A DNA stretch of 8,949 nucleotides from Campylobacteraceae bacterium (GCA_027002665.1 JALWZK010000018.1:1-8949), one strand, 5' to 3'. Positions 1 to 7,311 are shown, counted from the stretch's first letter. Made by a program: numbers and translations. The notes: generated by a model from the letters alone, not told the origin.

Positions 1-470
1 GAGATAATATATCTATCTATATTTGGAATTAAAAAGTTATTTGCAAAACCTCTACGGGTTAAATCTTTATCGGTCTGAATATATAGATAGTTTGTTCCAG
101 CCAATCTTTGAATCTCTTGAACTATACCCAAAGTTATATCATCTTGAATAACTCTACACCCCTCTAACTCAAACCAAAAATACTCCCCCTCCTCTAAGTG
201 ACATCTCTCTTTGGTCTCTTCAAGCGAGGCGTATAGTTTAGCATTGGTTAGCCTTTTGGCAATATCTATATTAGCATCATAACCTTTAAAGGCTATAGTT
301 CCTCTCTTTAGATTAATACGACTAATGGTAAGTTGCCCTATGCTACTATCAAAACTATAACCAACTTTAAACTGTTCTGGAAAGTCTGTATATAGATGGA
401 TCTTTAAATCTCCATGAAGTCCATGGGTTTTACCAACTTGTGCTATAAAAAACTTTTTAGTTTTCTGCAT
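1..470 (-). CDS. rimM: 16S rRNA processing protein RimM (C-terminus beyond window)
   Basis: RimM is a cytoplasmic assembly factor that binds S19 and helps mature the head of the 30S subunit. Reading from the ATG at 468-470 gives 156 codons with no stop; the frame runs off the left edge. The N-terminus (FFIAQVGKTHGLHGDLK) is the RimM N-domain signature with its GxxHGxxG core. A PRC-barrel begins near residue 96 (EYFWFELEGC) and continues through LGIVQEI and TNYLYI to FLIPNIDRYI near residue 156. RimM is usually about 170-180 residues, so roughly 20 are missing. The start is fixed by an in-frame TAA two codons upstream. The KH-protein stop lies 7 bases before it. The only strong GAGG is about 18 bases upstream, so translation probably depends on coupling to the gene before. 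In relatives trmD and rplS follow; they would lie outside the window. Confidence 0.95.
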   Translation of the reverse strand, partial: MQKTKKFFIAQVGKTHGLHGDLKIHLYTDFPEQFKVGYSFDSSIGQLTISRINLKRGTIAFKGYDANIDIAKRLTNAKLYASLEETKERCHLEEGEYFWFELEGCRVIQDDITLGIVQEIQRLAGTNYLYIQTDKDLTRRGFANNFLIPNIDRYII

Positions 471-477
471 AAATTAT

Positions 478-720
478 CTATTTTTTTGCCTCAACATTGA
501 CACGATAATTTACACTCCCCTTAGCTTTACAGCCCGATATTACTGTCTTGATAGAGTTTATCATTCGTCCCTCTTTGCCTATTAGTTTGCCTACATCTTT
601 ACTATTAGCTACAATAGTAATCTCATCATATTTATCTTCAAGATTTCTTATAGAAACTGATATATCTTCCGGATAACTCACTAATAGTTTGGCATATTGA
701 GAGACAAAATCGGTCACCAT
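478..720 (-). CDS. khpA: KH domain RNA-binding protein (KhpA family)
   Basis: An 80-residue protein consisting of one KH domain. The RNA-binding GXXG loop is G48-K-E-G51 inside GKLIGKEGRMI, followed by the helix NSIKTVISGCKAKG; the C-terminus is short and basic (VEAKK). Family members bind structured RNA and, in Gram-positive bacteria, pair with KhpB/Jag; a role in Campylobacterota is not established. Its place between rpsP and rimM is the conserved position for this protein and suggests involvement in ribosome or RNA maturation. Only 3 bases separate it from the rpsP stop, and its AAGG ribosome binding site lies within the 3' end of rpsP, so the two are probably translationally coupled. The length is normal and I see no oddity. 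Confidence 0.93.
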   Translation of the reverse strand: MVTDFVSQYAKLLVSYPEDISVSIRNLEDKYDEITIVANSKDVGKLIGKEGRMINSIKTVISGCKAKGSVNYRVNVEAKK

Positions 721-723
721 CTT

Positions 724-951
724 TTACCTTTTTGTAATCTTTTTAACTCTATCACTCATCTTAGCGCCGACACCAATCCAATAGTTCAATCTCTCCTCAT
801 CAAACTTTACACCATTCTCTTTAACCATTGGATTGTAATAACCGATTGACTCTATCCAACCACCATCTCTTCTTTTTCTACTATCTGTTACCACTATTCT
901 ATAGAAAGGTTTTTTCTTTCTACCCATTCTTGTAAGTCTAATTGCTGTCAT
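724..951 (-). CDS. rpsP: 30S ribosomal protein S16
   Basis: S16 is a primary-binding protein of the 30S subunit that contacts 16S rRNA. The 75-residue product carries the S16 N-terminal signature ([23 protein letters not shown]), the conserved [12 protein letters not shown] segment, and the C-terminal [20 protein letters not shown]. The length equals that of close Campylobacterota versions. ATG at 949-951 is preceded by AGAGG (958-962) with 6-base spacing. It is the first gene of the block rpsP-khpA-rimM. In Campylobacter and Helicobacter, as I recall, ffh sits just upstream; here a large exported metalloprotease gene ends 95 bases upstream instead. That gap holds a candidate promoter and a small inverted repeat, listed separately. 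Confidence 0.98.
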   Translation of the reverse strand: MTAIRLTRMGRKKKPFYRIVVTDSRKRRDGGWIESIGYYNPMVKENGVKFDEERLNYWIGVGAKMSDRVKKITKR

Positions 952-986
952 TTTTTTCCTCTATATAATTTTTAAGCACTGACAAC

Positions 987-1006
987 TATCTCTAATAATT
1001 GAGATA
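987..1006 (-). repeat. Small inverted repeat in the rpsP leader
   Basis: TATCTC and GAGATA form a perfect 6-base inverted repeat around an 8-base AT loop, between the candidate promoter and the rpsP ribosome binding site. As RNA it would be a weak hairpin with no following U-tract, so it is not an intrinsic terminator. It might be a leader structure or protein site, but a repeat of this size can also arise by chance in AT-rich DNA. Confidence 0.3.
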
Positions 1007-1029
1007 CTCATCAACACTTTTGAGAGCGA

Positions 1030-1040
1030 ATTTTATCATA
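1030..1040 (-). promoter_or_regulatory. Candidate -10 region for the rpsP operon
   Basis: Read on the minus strand this is TATGATAAAAT, close to the extended -10 element typical of Campylobacterota sigma-70 promoters, which often lack a clear -35. It starts just after the stop of the 871-residue gene and would give a leader of about 70 bases before rpsP. I see no terminator between that gene and rpsP, so the operon may also be reached by read-through. Confidence 0.4.
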
Positions 1041-1046
1041 AATAGT

Positions 1047-3662
1047 TTAAAACTCCTCTGAAAGCATAAATCTAAATAGGGTTTTATCTTTGCTATCCTG
1101 ATTGTAGAGGTATTCAAATTTTATAGGTAGAGTAAACTTATTAAATAGGACAAAATCGCTTTCCAATCCTATAGTCTCTTGATTATATATCTTATTCCCA
1201 TTTTGAAAATCTATATTATAGATTTTCTCCTTAAGATATAGAGAGTTTCGCTGTATAGATATTGGAAAAGAGAAAAAATATAGAGGTGTATCTATACTCT
1301 TATATAGACTAAACTCTGCACTCTTTGCCTCCTTGGCATATAGAGTTCTATCTATTGTAGGCATAGTTACTACCAACTTATCTTCTATAGGATTATCTAA
1401 GTTACTATCAATCTCAATGCCCTTATCAACCCTGCTATCTATACTATCACTCTTTAAGATAGCTCCATTAAATCCAATATAGGTTTGATAACCTAAGCCA
1501 TATAGAAAATCGTAATCCGCTCCATAGATTAAATTATCTCTATCTTTTGACAATAGGAGATTAAATATATTTTTTGAGTTTGGATATTTACTAATCCCAA
1601 ACCATTTAATATTACTAATATTGAGAGATAAGATTAGAGGTTTTCTATATATTGAGTCATACTCTTTTAGATAATTTAGATTTAAAGAGGCTCTATTATA
1701 CCCTTTCGCTAAGAATGGCAATCTTAAGTGTAGTAGATACCCATAATCATCTTCATTTTCACTATTATAATCTCTATTGTGTGAAACTCCATATATATCT
1801 CCACCAAACTCCAATAGATTGGCACTATTATTATAGGATAATCCACCTATAATCCTCTGTCTATTGGAAGATAATATTGTGTATAGCCTATTTTGCATAG
1901 CTGGGTCATAGAAGTCTGCCTGAAGATTTAATATAAACCCCTCATAGTCTGAATAACCCATACTTTGAGTAAGTGAGCTATATCTCAACTCTCTTATAGG
2001 AGAATACTCCTTAGAGTTTAAACTATCCTCTATTTTAGAAGAGTCTATCTCCGATACTATATAGTCCGGTTCTGGAATTTTAGATAGTTGTGGTTTGAGA
2101 TTAATTATCTGATATAGATACCCCTTAGAGGTGATAGTGGTAACAAATCCCCTTCTACTATCTATCCTTTTAAAATCTATAATATCATCTCCATTAGCTA
2201 CTCTATATATTTTACCATCTCTATATGAGTATATACCACTTCCATTCTTAGTTAAAGATATAAAATAGATACTATCTCTGTCTATATCAGCAACAAAACC
2301 ATAATATCCATTATAGGTAAATATAGGTTTTCTATTTCTATATAGAGTTCTCTTATTATCTTTCTGTTTAAAGTAGTATAAATCTCCACTATCAGATAGA
2401 TATACACTGGAGTTGGCAGTATCATAAAATCTACTATCTATATAGATGTGGGGTATATATAGAGATTTATTAATATCAAAATATACCATTTTACCATCTG
2501 GCAAAAATCCCTCTACAACTCTACCTGCTGTCCCCTCTCTTATATATGCACTACTATCAAAAAGTCCTACCTTTATCTTAGTTGGAGATATTTTTGTAAA
2601 ACTTGCCGTATAGTAGTCACCATCTATCTTAAAGGGTTTTCCAACTCTATATGCACCTCTTTTAAGAGCTGTTTTACCATTTGAAAAAGATAATATTTTA
2701 GGATAGCTTTTATAATCACCTATTAGAGTATATATCTCCGATTTTGAGCGATTTAGATGGACAAAAAATTGACTCTTAGCAATAGTTTTACCTTTTGTCA
2801 CTCTATAATCTCTATGTTTTAAATTTACCTCATCTACAAACTCTCTTAATAGAGTCTCAAAAGATTTCCCAAAATTTCTTATAAAACTACTATTTACATA
2901 GAAGGGGAATAGCTCCTTAGAGTAGGTTTTAAAGTAGCTATTTACCTTTTTAATGCCGTATCTCTCCATTAAAAATTTCTGAAAAAATCCCCCAATTAGA
3001 TAGCTCTTCTCTCCATAGGGAAACTCCAGCGTATTATTATAGATGAGTTCAGCTCTAATCTTTCCATCTCTCGCCATAGCTACAACCTCACTTAGAGCAT
3101 ATCCACTATAGAGTCTTCCACCATTATTAAATCTTGACTCATTTAAAACGGCATTCCCCTCTAAGAGAAAATCATTTATCATTAGATTTGGAATGGGGAA
3201 AACTGGAAATATACCTATAAATGATACAGGAGTATTTCTTAGAATTTTATGGCTAATATTTGAGATTTTATTTGCTTTGGGATTTAGTTGAAAGTTATGA
3301 GCAGTCTCATGAGATATAATCATCTTTAACCAAGAGTTAAAGCAGAAGTAGTCAATATTTAAGGCACCCGCCCCATATAGAACCTGTGAGTTAAATGGTA
3401 TCTGTGTTGAGAAGGCATTAGCGATTTGATTATTTTGTGAAGCAACTCCAACATATAGAGTATCATCTAACTTAAAATCAAACTCATCTTGATACTTTTG
3501 AATTATACCCTTTTGATAACTTCTAATTTGACTTATATTTGCATCTGAATATATATATGTAATATTATTATCTTCTACTACTCTATATCTATCATTTGGC
3601 ATAAATATATCTTCAGAGTATATATTTAATGATATTAAGAGTAGTAGAAGTATCCTTTTCAC
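1047..3662 (-). CDS. Exported HEXXH metallopeptidase fused to a propeller-like region and outer-membrane beta-barrel
   Basis: I do not recognise a named gene. The 871-residue product starts with a signal peptide (residues 1-16, MKRILLLLLISLNIYS, cleavage before ED). Residues about 30-285 look like a gluzincin peptidase domain: HETAH at 118-122 gives two zinc-binding His and the catalytic Glu, and E168 in FLLEGNA is the likely third ligand. Residues about 290-525 carry repeated short beta segments (KMVYFDI, DLYYFKQ, DSIYFISL, GIYSYRDGKIYRV) resembling a beta-propeller. Residues about 560-871 alternate polar and hydrophobic positions in long strands and end in FRFMLSEEF; a C-terminal Phe is typical of BAM-inserted barrels. 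The start is GTG at 3660-3662, overlapping the U32 stop as GTGA, with AAGGGG upstream, so it is coupled to the U32 gene. The domain reading is by eye; exact function and substrate are unknown. Confidence 0.75.
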   Translation of the reverse strand: MKRILLLLLISLNIYSEDIFMPNDRYRVVEDNNITYIYSDANISQIRSYQKGIIQKYQDEFDFKLDDTLYVGVASQNNQIANAFSTQIPFNSQVLYGAGALNIDYFCFNSWLKMIISHETAHNFQLNPKANKISNISHKILRNTPVSFIGIFPVFPIPNLMINDFLLEGNAVLNESRFNNGGRLYSGYALSEVVAMARDGKIRAELIYNNTLEFPYGEKSYLIGGFFQKFLMERYGIKKVNSYFKTYSKELFPFYVNSSFIRNFGKSFETLLREFVDEVNLKHRDYRVTKGKTIAKSQFFVHLNRSKSEIYTLIGDYKSYPKILSFSNGKTALKRGAYRVGKPFKIDGDYYTASFTKISPTKIKVGLFDSSAYIREGTAGRVVEGFLPDGKMVYFDINKSLYIPHIYIDSRFYDTANSSVYLSDSGDLYYFKQKDNKRTLYRNRKPIFTYNGYYGFVADIDRDSIYFISLTKNGSGIYSYRDGKIYRVANGDDIIDFKRIDSRRGFVTTITSKGYLYQIINLKPQLSKIPEPDYIVSEIDSSKIEDSLNSKEYSPIRELRYSSLTQSMGYSDYEGFILNLQADFYDPAMQNRLYTILSSNRQRIIGGLSYNNSANLLEFGGDIYGVSHNRDYNSENEDDYGYLLHLRLPFLAKGYNRASLNLNYLKEYDSIYRKPLILSLNISNIKWFGISKYPNSKNIFNLLLSKDRDNLIYGADYDFLYGLGYQTYIGFNGAILKSDSIDSRVDKGIEIDSNLDNPIEDKLVVTMPTIDRTLYAKEAKSAEFSLYKSIDTPLYFFSFPISIQRNSLYLKEKIYNIDFQNGNKIYNQETIGLESDFVLFNKFTLPIKFEYLYNQDSKDKTLFRFMLSEEF

Positions 3663-4954
3663 ACCAATAGCCCCTTATTCCTCTTTGCCTCCTCTATACC
3701 TCTTCTTAAAATTGTATAGCTGGGGAGTCTTATGGGTAATATAATATCATTTAAATCCCCGCTATGGATAGATTTAAACTCTTTTCCAGAGGTTGAGACT
3801 ATCTTTTTAAATGTAATAAAAAATGAGTTACCTATCTTTTCGATTTTACAGCTATCGTTATCTATCTCTTCAATGGTAACTCCAACAGGTAGAACTATCT
3901 CAACTCTATCTCCAATAGATGTCTTATCTTTACACCTCCAAGTCAATCCATCTTCACTAACTAAACCTGCAACTTGATGTGTCCCATCTTGAATTGTAAA
4001 GTTGTGCGATTGGGTATTATTTCGCTCAAATGGTCTGGAGATGAGGTAGGCATCTGTAAAACCTCTATTCTGTGTTGTGTGTAACTCCCTTTGATACTTA
4101 TCGGCATTAAATTTCCCTGCATAGAAGTCATCAATCGCCTCTCTATATGCTTTTGTAACAACTCCAACATAGTATGGCGATTTTGTTCTCCCCTCTATCT
4201 TTAGAGAGTCTATAACACCCGATTTTAAAATTTTATCTATATGAGATGCCATATTCATATCCTTCGCATTCATAATATATGTTCCAACGCCCTCAACCTC
4301 ATCTAATCTAAATGTGGTATCTGTCTCTCTTGAGTGGGCATATATCTCATAGGGAAATCTACAATCATTGGCACAACTTCCCCTATTTGGAACTCTACCC
4401 CTCTGCAGAGCAGAGACTAAACATCTTCCACTATAGGCAAAACACATAGAGCCATGCACAAATATCTCTAACTCCAACTCTGGAATTGCTCTCTTAATCG
4501 CTTCACAATCTCTTAGGCTAATCTCTCTTGCTACAATTATCCTCTCAACCCCCATATCATAATATACCTGTGCATCTAACACATTCATAACATTTGCTTG
4601 AGTTGAGAGATGAATAGGGATATTTGGGGCTATCTCCCTCGCCATCTTAATAACACCCACACTCGATACAATAAAAGCATCAGGGTTTAACTCCGCCATC
4701 TGTGCGATATGTCTTTTATATAGTTTAATTTGAGAGTTGAATGGAAAACTATTGACTGTTGTATATACTTTTTTACCCATGCTGTGAGCATACTCAATCC
4801 CATTAGCATAGGAGTCCATATCAAACTCCTTACCTGAACGGATACGGAGAGAGAATGTGCTTGTTCCTCCATATACTGCATCTGCCCCATAAGCTAATGC
4901 GATTTTAAGTTTTTCTAAATTACCTGCTGGAGATAGTAGCTCTACTTTTTGCAT
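3659..4954 (-). CDS. U32 family protein, probable TrhP-like tRNA hydroxylation factor
   Basis: A 431-residue cytoplasmic protein of the family historically called U32 peptidase or collagenase (PrtC in Helicobacter). The N-terminus ELLSPAGNLEKLKIALAYGADAVYGG is typical of the TIM-barrel start. The family signature lies at residues 163-181, from E163 through HGSMC to C178 and S181. C171, C178, C194 and C198 match the four cysteines that in characterised U32 proteins (TrhP, RlhA, UbiU/UbiV) hold a 4Fe-4S cluster. Residues about 330-431 form the extra C-terminal beta domain (VAGLVSEDGLTW, GDRVEIVLP) seen in TrhP. TrhP makes 5-hydroxyuridine at tRNA position 34 from prephenate-dependent chemistry; that this protein does so is an inference from length and motifs. 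ATG at 4952-4954 has AGGA 8 bases upstream. It overlaps the metalloprotease gene by four bases. Confidence 0.88.
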   Translation of the reverse strand: MQKVELLSPAGNLEKLKIALAYGADAVYGGTSTFSLRIRSGKEFDMDSYANGIEYAHSMGKKVYTTVNSFPFNSQIKLYKRHIAQMAELNPDAFIVSSVGVIKMAREIAPNIPIHLSTQANVMNVLDAQVYYDMGVERIIVAREISLRDCEAIKRAIPELELEIFVHGSMCFAYSGRCLVSALQRGRVPNRGSCANDCRFPYEIYAHSRETDTTFRLDEVEGVGTYIMNAKDMNMASHIDKILKSGVIDSLKIEGRTKSPYYVGVVTKAYREAIDDFYAGKFNADKYQRELHTTQNRGFTDAYLISRPFERNNTQSHNFTIQDGTHQVAGLVSEDGLTWRCKDKTSIGDRVEIVLPVGVTIEEIDNDSCKIEKIGNSFFITFKKIVSTSGKEFKSIHSGDLNDIILPIRLPSYTILRRGIEEAKRNKGLLV

Positions 4955-4978
4955 AAAATAGTTCCTATTTTTTTTAGA

Positions 4979-4986
4979 ATATTACA
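4979..4986 (-). promoter_or_regulatory. Candidate -10 for the U32/metalloprotease pair
   Basis: On the minus strand this is TGTAATAT, a TATAAT-like box with a TG extension, in the 94-base gap before the U32 gene. It would give a leader of under 25 bases containing the AGGA site at 4963-4966. No -35 is evident. The same gap holds no convincing terminator for the secreted-protein gene upstream. Confidence 0.3.
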
Positions 4987-5048
4987 CTAATTTTATTTAA
5001 AACTCTAAAGCTACCGGCGATTTTAGTTTATAACTCAGATTTAAAAAT

Positions 5049-5594
5049 CTATTTAGAATCTTCAATTACCTCTACTGTCTCTTCAGCCTTTGAGATAGAT
5101 AGATTCTCTCCATTTAAAGCTTTCATAACTAATTGATGGCCATTTTTTTGTAATTTTCCACTTCCTATATATATAGGGACAGCAAAAGCTCTTGTTCTAT
5201 TATTAACCTTTGTTAAAAGTCTAATGTAGTAGAGTCCATTCTTGGAAGAGGTTACTCTAAAATTTAGATTATACTCTTTCTGATTTGGACTTAGAGCAAA
5301 AGTTACCTTATCATACGCCTCTCCAATCACATTTAGATTTTTATCGAAGTTAATATCAACCTCCATCTCTCCCGATTTTATCGGGGTAGTAAATGATATA
5401 TTTACATCTGATGGCTCATTCAATTTTGCCTTTTTACTCATATATGTTATATTGACAGAAGCACCCGGTTTTAGGTATTTCCCTATGGTTGTCCCCTTTA
5501 CTGTTCTATTATTATCAACTGTGCTATTACTATCTGCCAAAATATTTCCTGCTAAACCTGCCACTACTACAGCTCCTACAACTACTTTTTTCAT
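5049..5594 (-). CDS. Small secreted protein with probable Ig-like beta domain
   Basis: I do not recognise this family. The 181-residue product has a Sec signal peptide (residues 1-20, ending NILA, cleavage before DS), then a short Asn/Ser/Thr-rich linker. Residues about 42-145 read as one beta-sandwich: PGASVNITYM, SDVNISFTTP, GEMEVDINFD, EYNLNFRVTS, GLYYIRLLTKV and RAFAVPIYIG are alternating strands. The C-terminal 35 residues are helix-prone and acidic (EETVEVIEDS). There are no cysteines, so it is not a lipoprotein and has no disulfide. ATG at 5592-5594 has AAGGA 6 bases upstream. It begins 12 bases after the second lipoprotein peptidase ends, so it is almost certainly co-transcribed and may act as a periplasmic partner, chaperone or inhibitor of the peptidases; that role is inference from position only. 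Confidence 0.85.
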   Translation of the reverse strand: MKKVVVGAVVVAGLAGNILADSNSTVDNNRTVKGTTIGKYLKPGASVNITYMSKKAKLNEPSDVNISFTTPIKSGEMEVDINFDKNLNVIGEAYDKVTFALSPNQKEYNLNFRVTSSKNGLYYIRLLTKVNNRTRAFAVPIYIGSGKLQKNGHQLVMKALNGENLSISKAEETVEVIEDSK

Positions 5595-5606
5595 TTTATT
5601 TCCTTT

Positions 5607-7256
5607 TTAATTTATATTTACATCGAAACATGCATAGTTTTGTCCGTTATAATCAGATACATCTAAGAGATAATCTCCACTATCTAAATAATAATATCCA
5701 ATCTCCCTCTTATAGGAGGTGTTATCTGAATCTCCAAGATGCTCAAATGGAGATGTCTTATAGACTCCAAAATCTGGGTCGGCCATACTACCATTATTCT
5801 GCACTACACTTATAATGTAGTTTTTACTATTATATATTTTAAACTTAATATATTTATGGTTATTTAACTTATTCTCTCGTCCATTCTCTCCTGAGGTGCA
5901 TATAGTTGAGGTTAAACTATCTCCCATATCACTATATAGATTAGCTTGAGAACTTCCATAAATATCCACTATAGGTCTAATATTTTCAGAGGAAAGTATA
6001 GCATTAATTTTATCTTTTTCCGATGGATTTTCCTGTTGAAGTCCTGTAATAAATGTAAATATACTTGTAAATGCTTTAGTATTTTTTTGAAATCCAACTA
6101 AGGTATTATAGATTGGCTTAAAACCAAGCGATAATCTATCAGCCCCATCATCATGGCTATCATATATATCATATAGGATATGTTGAATAGAATCTTCACT
6201 AAAGAACCCTTTAATAGCCGATTTACCACTCTCTATATCCATATACCACCCATCGGATTGCATAAACCCTTGTGTATCGAAATATATTGGATCATCTGTA
6301 GCAATTGCCGACCAAGCATTACCCCACCCCTCTCCAAAGGCTACTCTAATATCAAGTTTATCCCCCTCACCGTGGGGTCCTCCAATACTATCTGCTCTGG
6401 AGAACTTATTTTCAAAATAGTGTCCCCACTCATGGATAATAATATGGTTATCAAACTCATCTGTATCACTATTCTCGTCACCCAGAATATAGAGATTTCC
6501 ATCTCCATTATAGTGAGAGGTAACTATCAATCCATCTCTTAACTCCCCTTCACTCCCTCCTCCTGATGGAACATTTCTAACAGACCAATTTACCTTTAAT
6601 TTTGGAAATGTAGCAGTTTCATCTGCACTCTTAACCTTTTGAATTGCCTGATATATACTATCTAATATTGCAAATGGTGCTGAGACTCTATCACCACTAT
6701 ACCCATAACCACCCCAACCAGATGAGGCGTTCAAATTTCGTCTGGTGCTATCCTCTCCTATATCAAATAGGCTACTCTGCATAGTATAGATTGCGTCACT
6801 ATTAGTATTATCGACCACTTCAACATCATATCCCCCAATACCACTTTTCTCCAATTTTGCATATACACAAATTCTAACATTTTGAGCTGGAGTTAGATTT
6901 AAAAATTGATAATTTCCATTATCATCAGTTGAAGTTGTTTTAATTATATCATTGGATAGACAGCTATCTTGGACTAATTTTACAGTAACTCCCCTTGCAC
7001 TCTCTTTCGTTATATTGTGATAATTTAATCCTCTCCCATTACTATTTACATGAACTCTATCATAGGTGACTCTTCCTATAATTTTTACTCCACTACTGCT
7101 ATAATCTATCGGCATTGAAGATGGTGTAGGTGGAGGAGTTGGAGTTGTTGTCACTGTTGCTGTTGGATAGATAATAGTTTCATTATCAGTTGTAGTAACT
7201 TCTCCACACCCATATAGAGCTATTAATATTAACAATATATAAATTCTATTTTTCAA
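5607..7256 (-). CDS. Lipoprotein zinc metallopeptidase, paralogue 2
   Basis: From the TTG at 7254-7256 the product has 549 residues. MKNRIYILLILIALYGC is a lipoprotein signal with C17 as the lipidated Cys (LYGC, slightly off the lipobox consensus). A Thr/Pro linker follows (residues about 29-50). Residues about 57-150 resemble a carboxypeptidase-regulatory-like domain (IIGRVTYDRV, ARGVTVKLV, STDDNGNYQFLNL), with a Cys pair at 99 and 130. The catalytic core has HEWGH at 275-279 and E309 in AFGEGWGNAW, the expected zinc ligands and catalytic Glu of a gluzincin. The SRADSIGGPH and GEGWG segments recall fungalysin (M36). The C-terminal 100 residues form a beta domain like a pre-peptidase C-terminal domain, with Cys 453 and 543 probably bonded. 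It is a close paralogue of the upstream gene. A TTG at 7262 also opens the frame but sits against the ribosome binding site. Substrate unknown. Confidence 0.88.
   Translation of the reverse strand: MKNRIYILLILIALYGCGEVTTTDNETIIYPTATVTTTPTPPPTPSSMPIDYSSSGVKIIGRVTYDRVHVNSNGRGLNYHNITKESARGVTVKLVQDSCLSNDIIKTTSTDDNGNYQFLNLTPAQNVRICVYAKLEKSGIGGYDVEVVDNTNSDAIYTMQSSLFDIGEDSTRRNLNASSGWGGYGYSGDRVSAPFAILDSIYQAIQKVKSADETATFPKLKVNWSVRNVPSGGGSEGELRDGLIVTSHYNGDGNLYILGDENSDTDEFDNHIIIHEWGHYFENKFSRADSIGGPHGEGDKLDIRVAFGEGWGNAWSAIATDDPIYFDTQGFMQSDGWYMDIESGKSAIKGFFSEDSIQHILYDIYDSHDDGADRLSLGFKPIYNTLVGFQKNTKAFTSIFTFITGLQQENPSEKDKINAILSSENIRPIVDIYGSSQANLYSDMGDSLTSTICTSGENGRENKLNNHKYIKFKIYNSKNYIISVVQNNGSMADPDFGVYKTSPFEHLGDSDNTSYKREIGYYYLDSGDYLLDVSDYNGQNYACFDVNIN
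6310..6346. repeat. 37-base exact repeat, copy in paralogue 2
   Basis: This stretch, coding for the zinc-ligand segment around GEGWGNAWS, is identical over 37 bases to 8122-8158 in the other paralogue. A second exact match of 30 bases (6424-6453 and 8236-8265) covers the HEWGH region at the same offset of 1812 bases. The copies are parts of duplicated genes, not an independent element. Confidence 0.9.
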
Positions 7257-7262
7257 AATCAA

Positions 7263-7268
7263 TCCTTT
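7263..7268 (-). promoter_or_regulatory. Ribosome binding site that decides the start of paralogue 2
   Basis: AAAGGA on the minus strand directly abuts the TTG at 7260-7262, leaving no room for initiation there. It lies exactly 6 bases before the in-frame TTG at 7254-7256, which is therefore the likelier start and gives the signal peptide MKNRIYILL. Confidence 0.75.
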
Positions 7269-7295
7269 AATTTAAATTAACAGCCCTATTATGAC

Positions 7296-7311
7296 ATATT
7301 ATTAATAATAT
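7296..7311. repeat. 16-base AT-only palindrome over the stop codon of paralogue 1
   Basis: ATATTATTAATAATAT reads the same on both strands and spans the TAA at 7302-7304. With one bulged base the symmetry extends to GAC and GTC on the flanks. There is no U-tract on the transcribed strand, so it is not a standard terminator. It could be a weak RNA hairpin between the two lipoprotein genes, or chance. Confidence 0.4.

Noticed and set aside
1652..1852. Plus-strand open frame of 66 codons inside the 871-residue gene
   Set aside because: It is antisense to a well-supported coding region, has no family resemblance and mirrors the codon pattern of the real gene.
3961..4170. Second minus-strand frame inside the U32 gene
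   Set aside because: It overlaps the U32 frame fully, and the U32 reading has clear family motifs on both sides.
5005..5035. Possible terminator after the small secreted protein (AAACT to AGTTT arms)
   Set aside because: The stem is short and interrupted, and no U-tract follows on the minus strand.
5489..5815. Plus-strand open frame of 108 codons over the junction of the small secreted protein and paralogue 2
   Set aside because: It is antisense to two supported genes; the Leu/Tyr-rich product has no convincing domain or start context.
6180..6542. Plus-strand open frame of 120 codons inside paralogue 2
   Set aside because: It lies opposite the conserved peptidase core, whose sequence is constrained on the minus strand; a similar shadow appears in the other paralogue.
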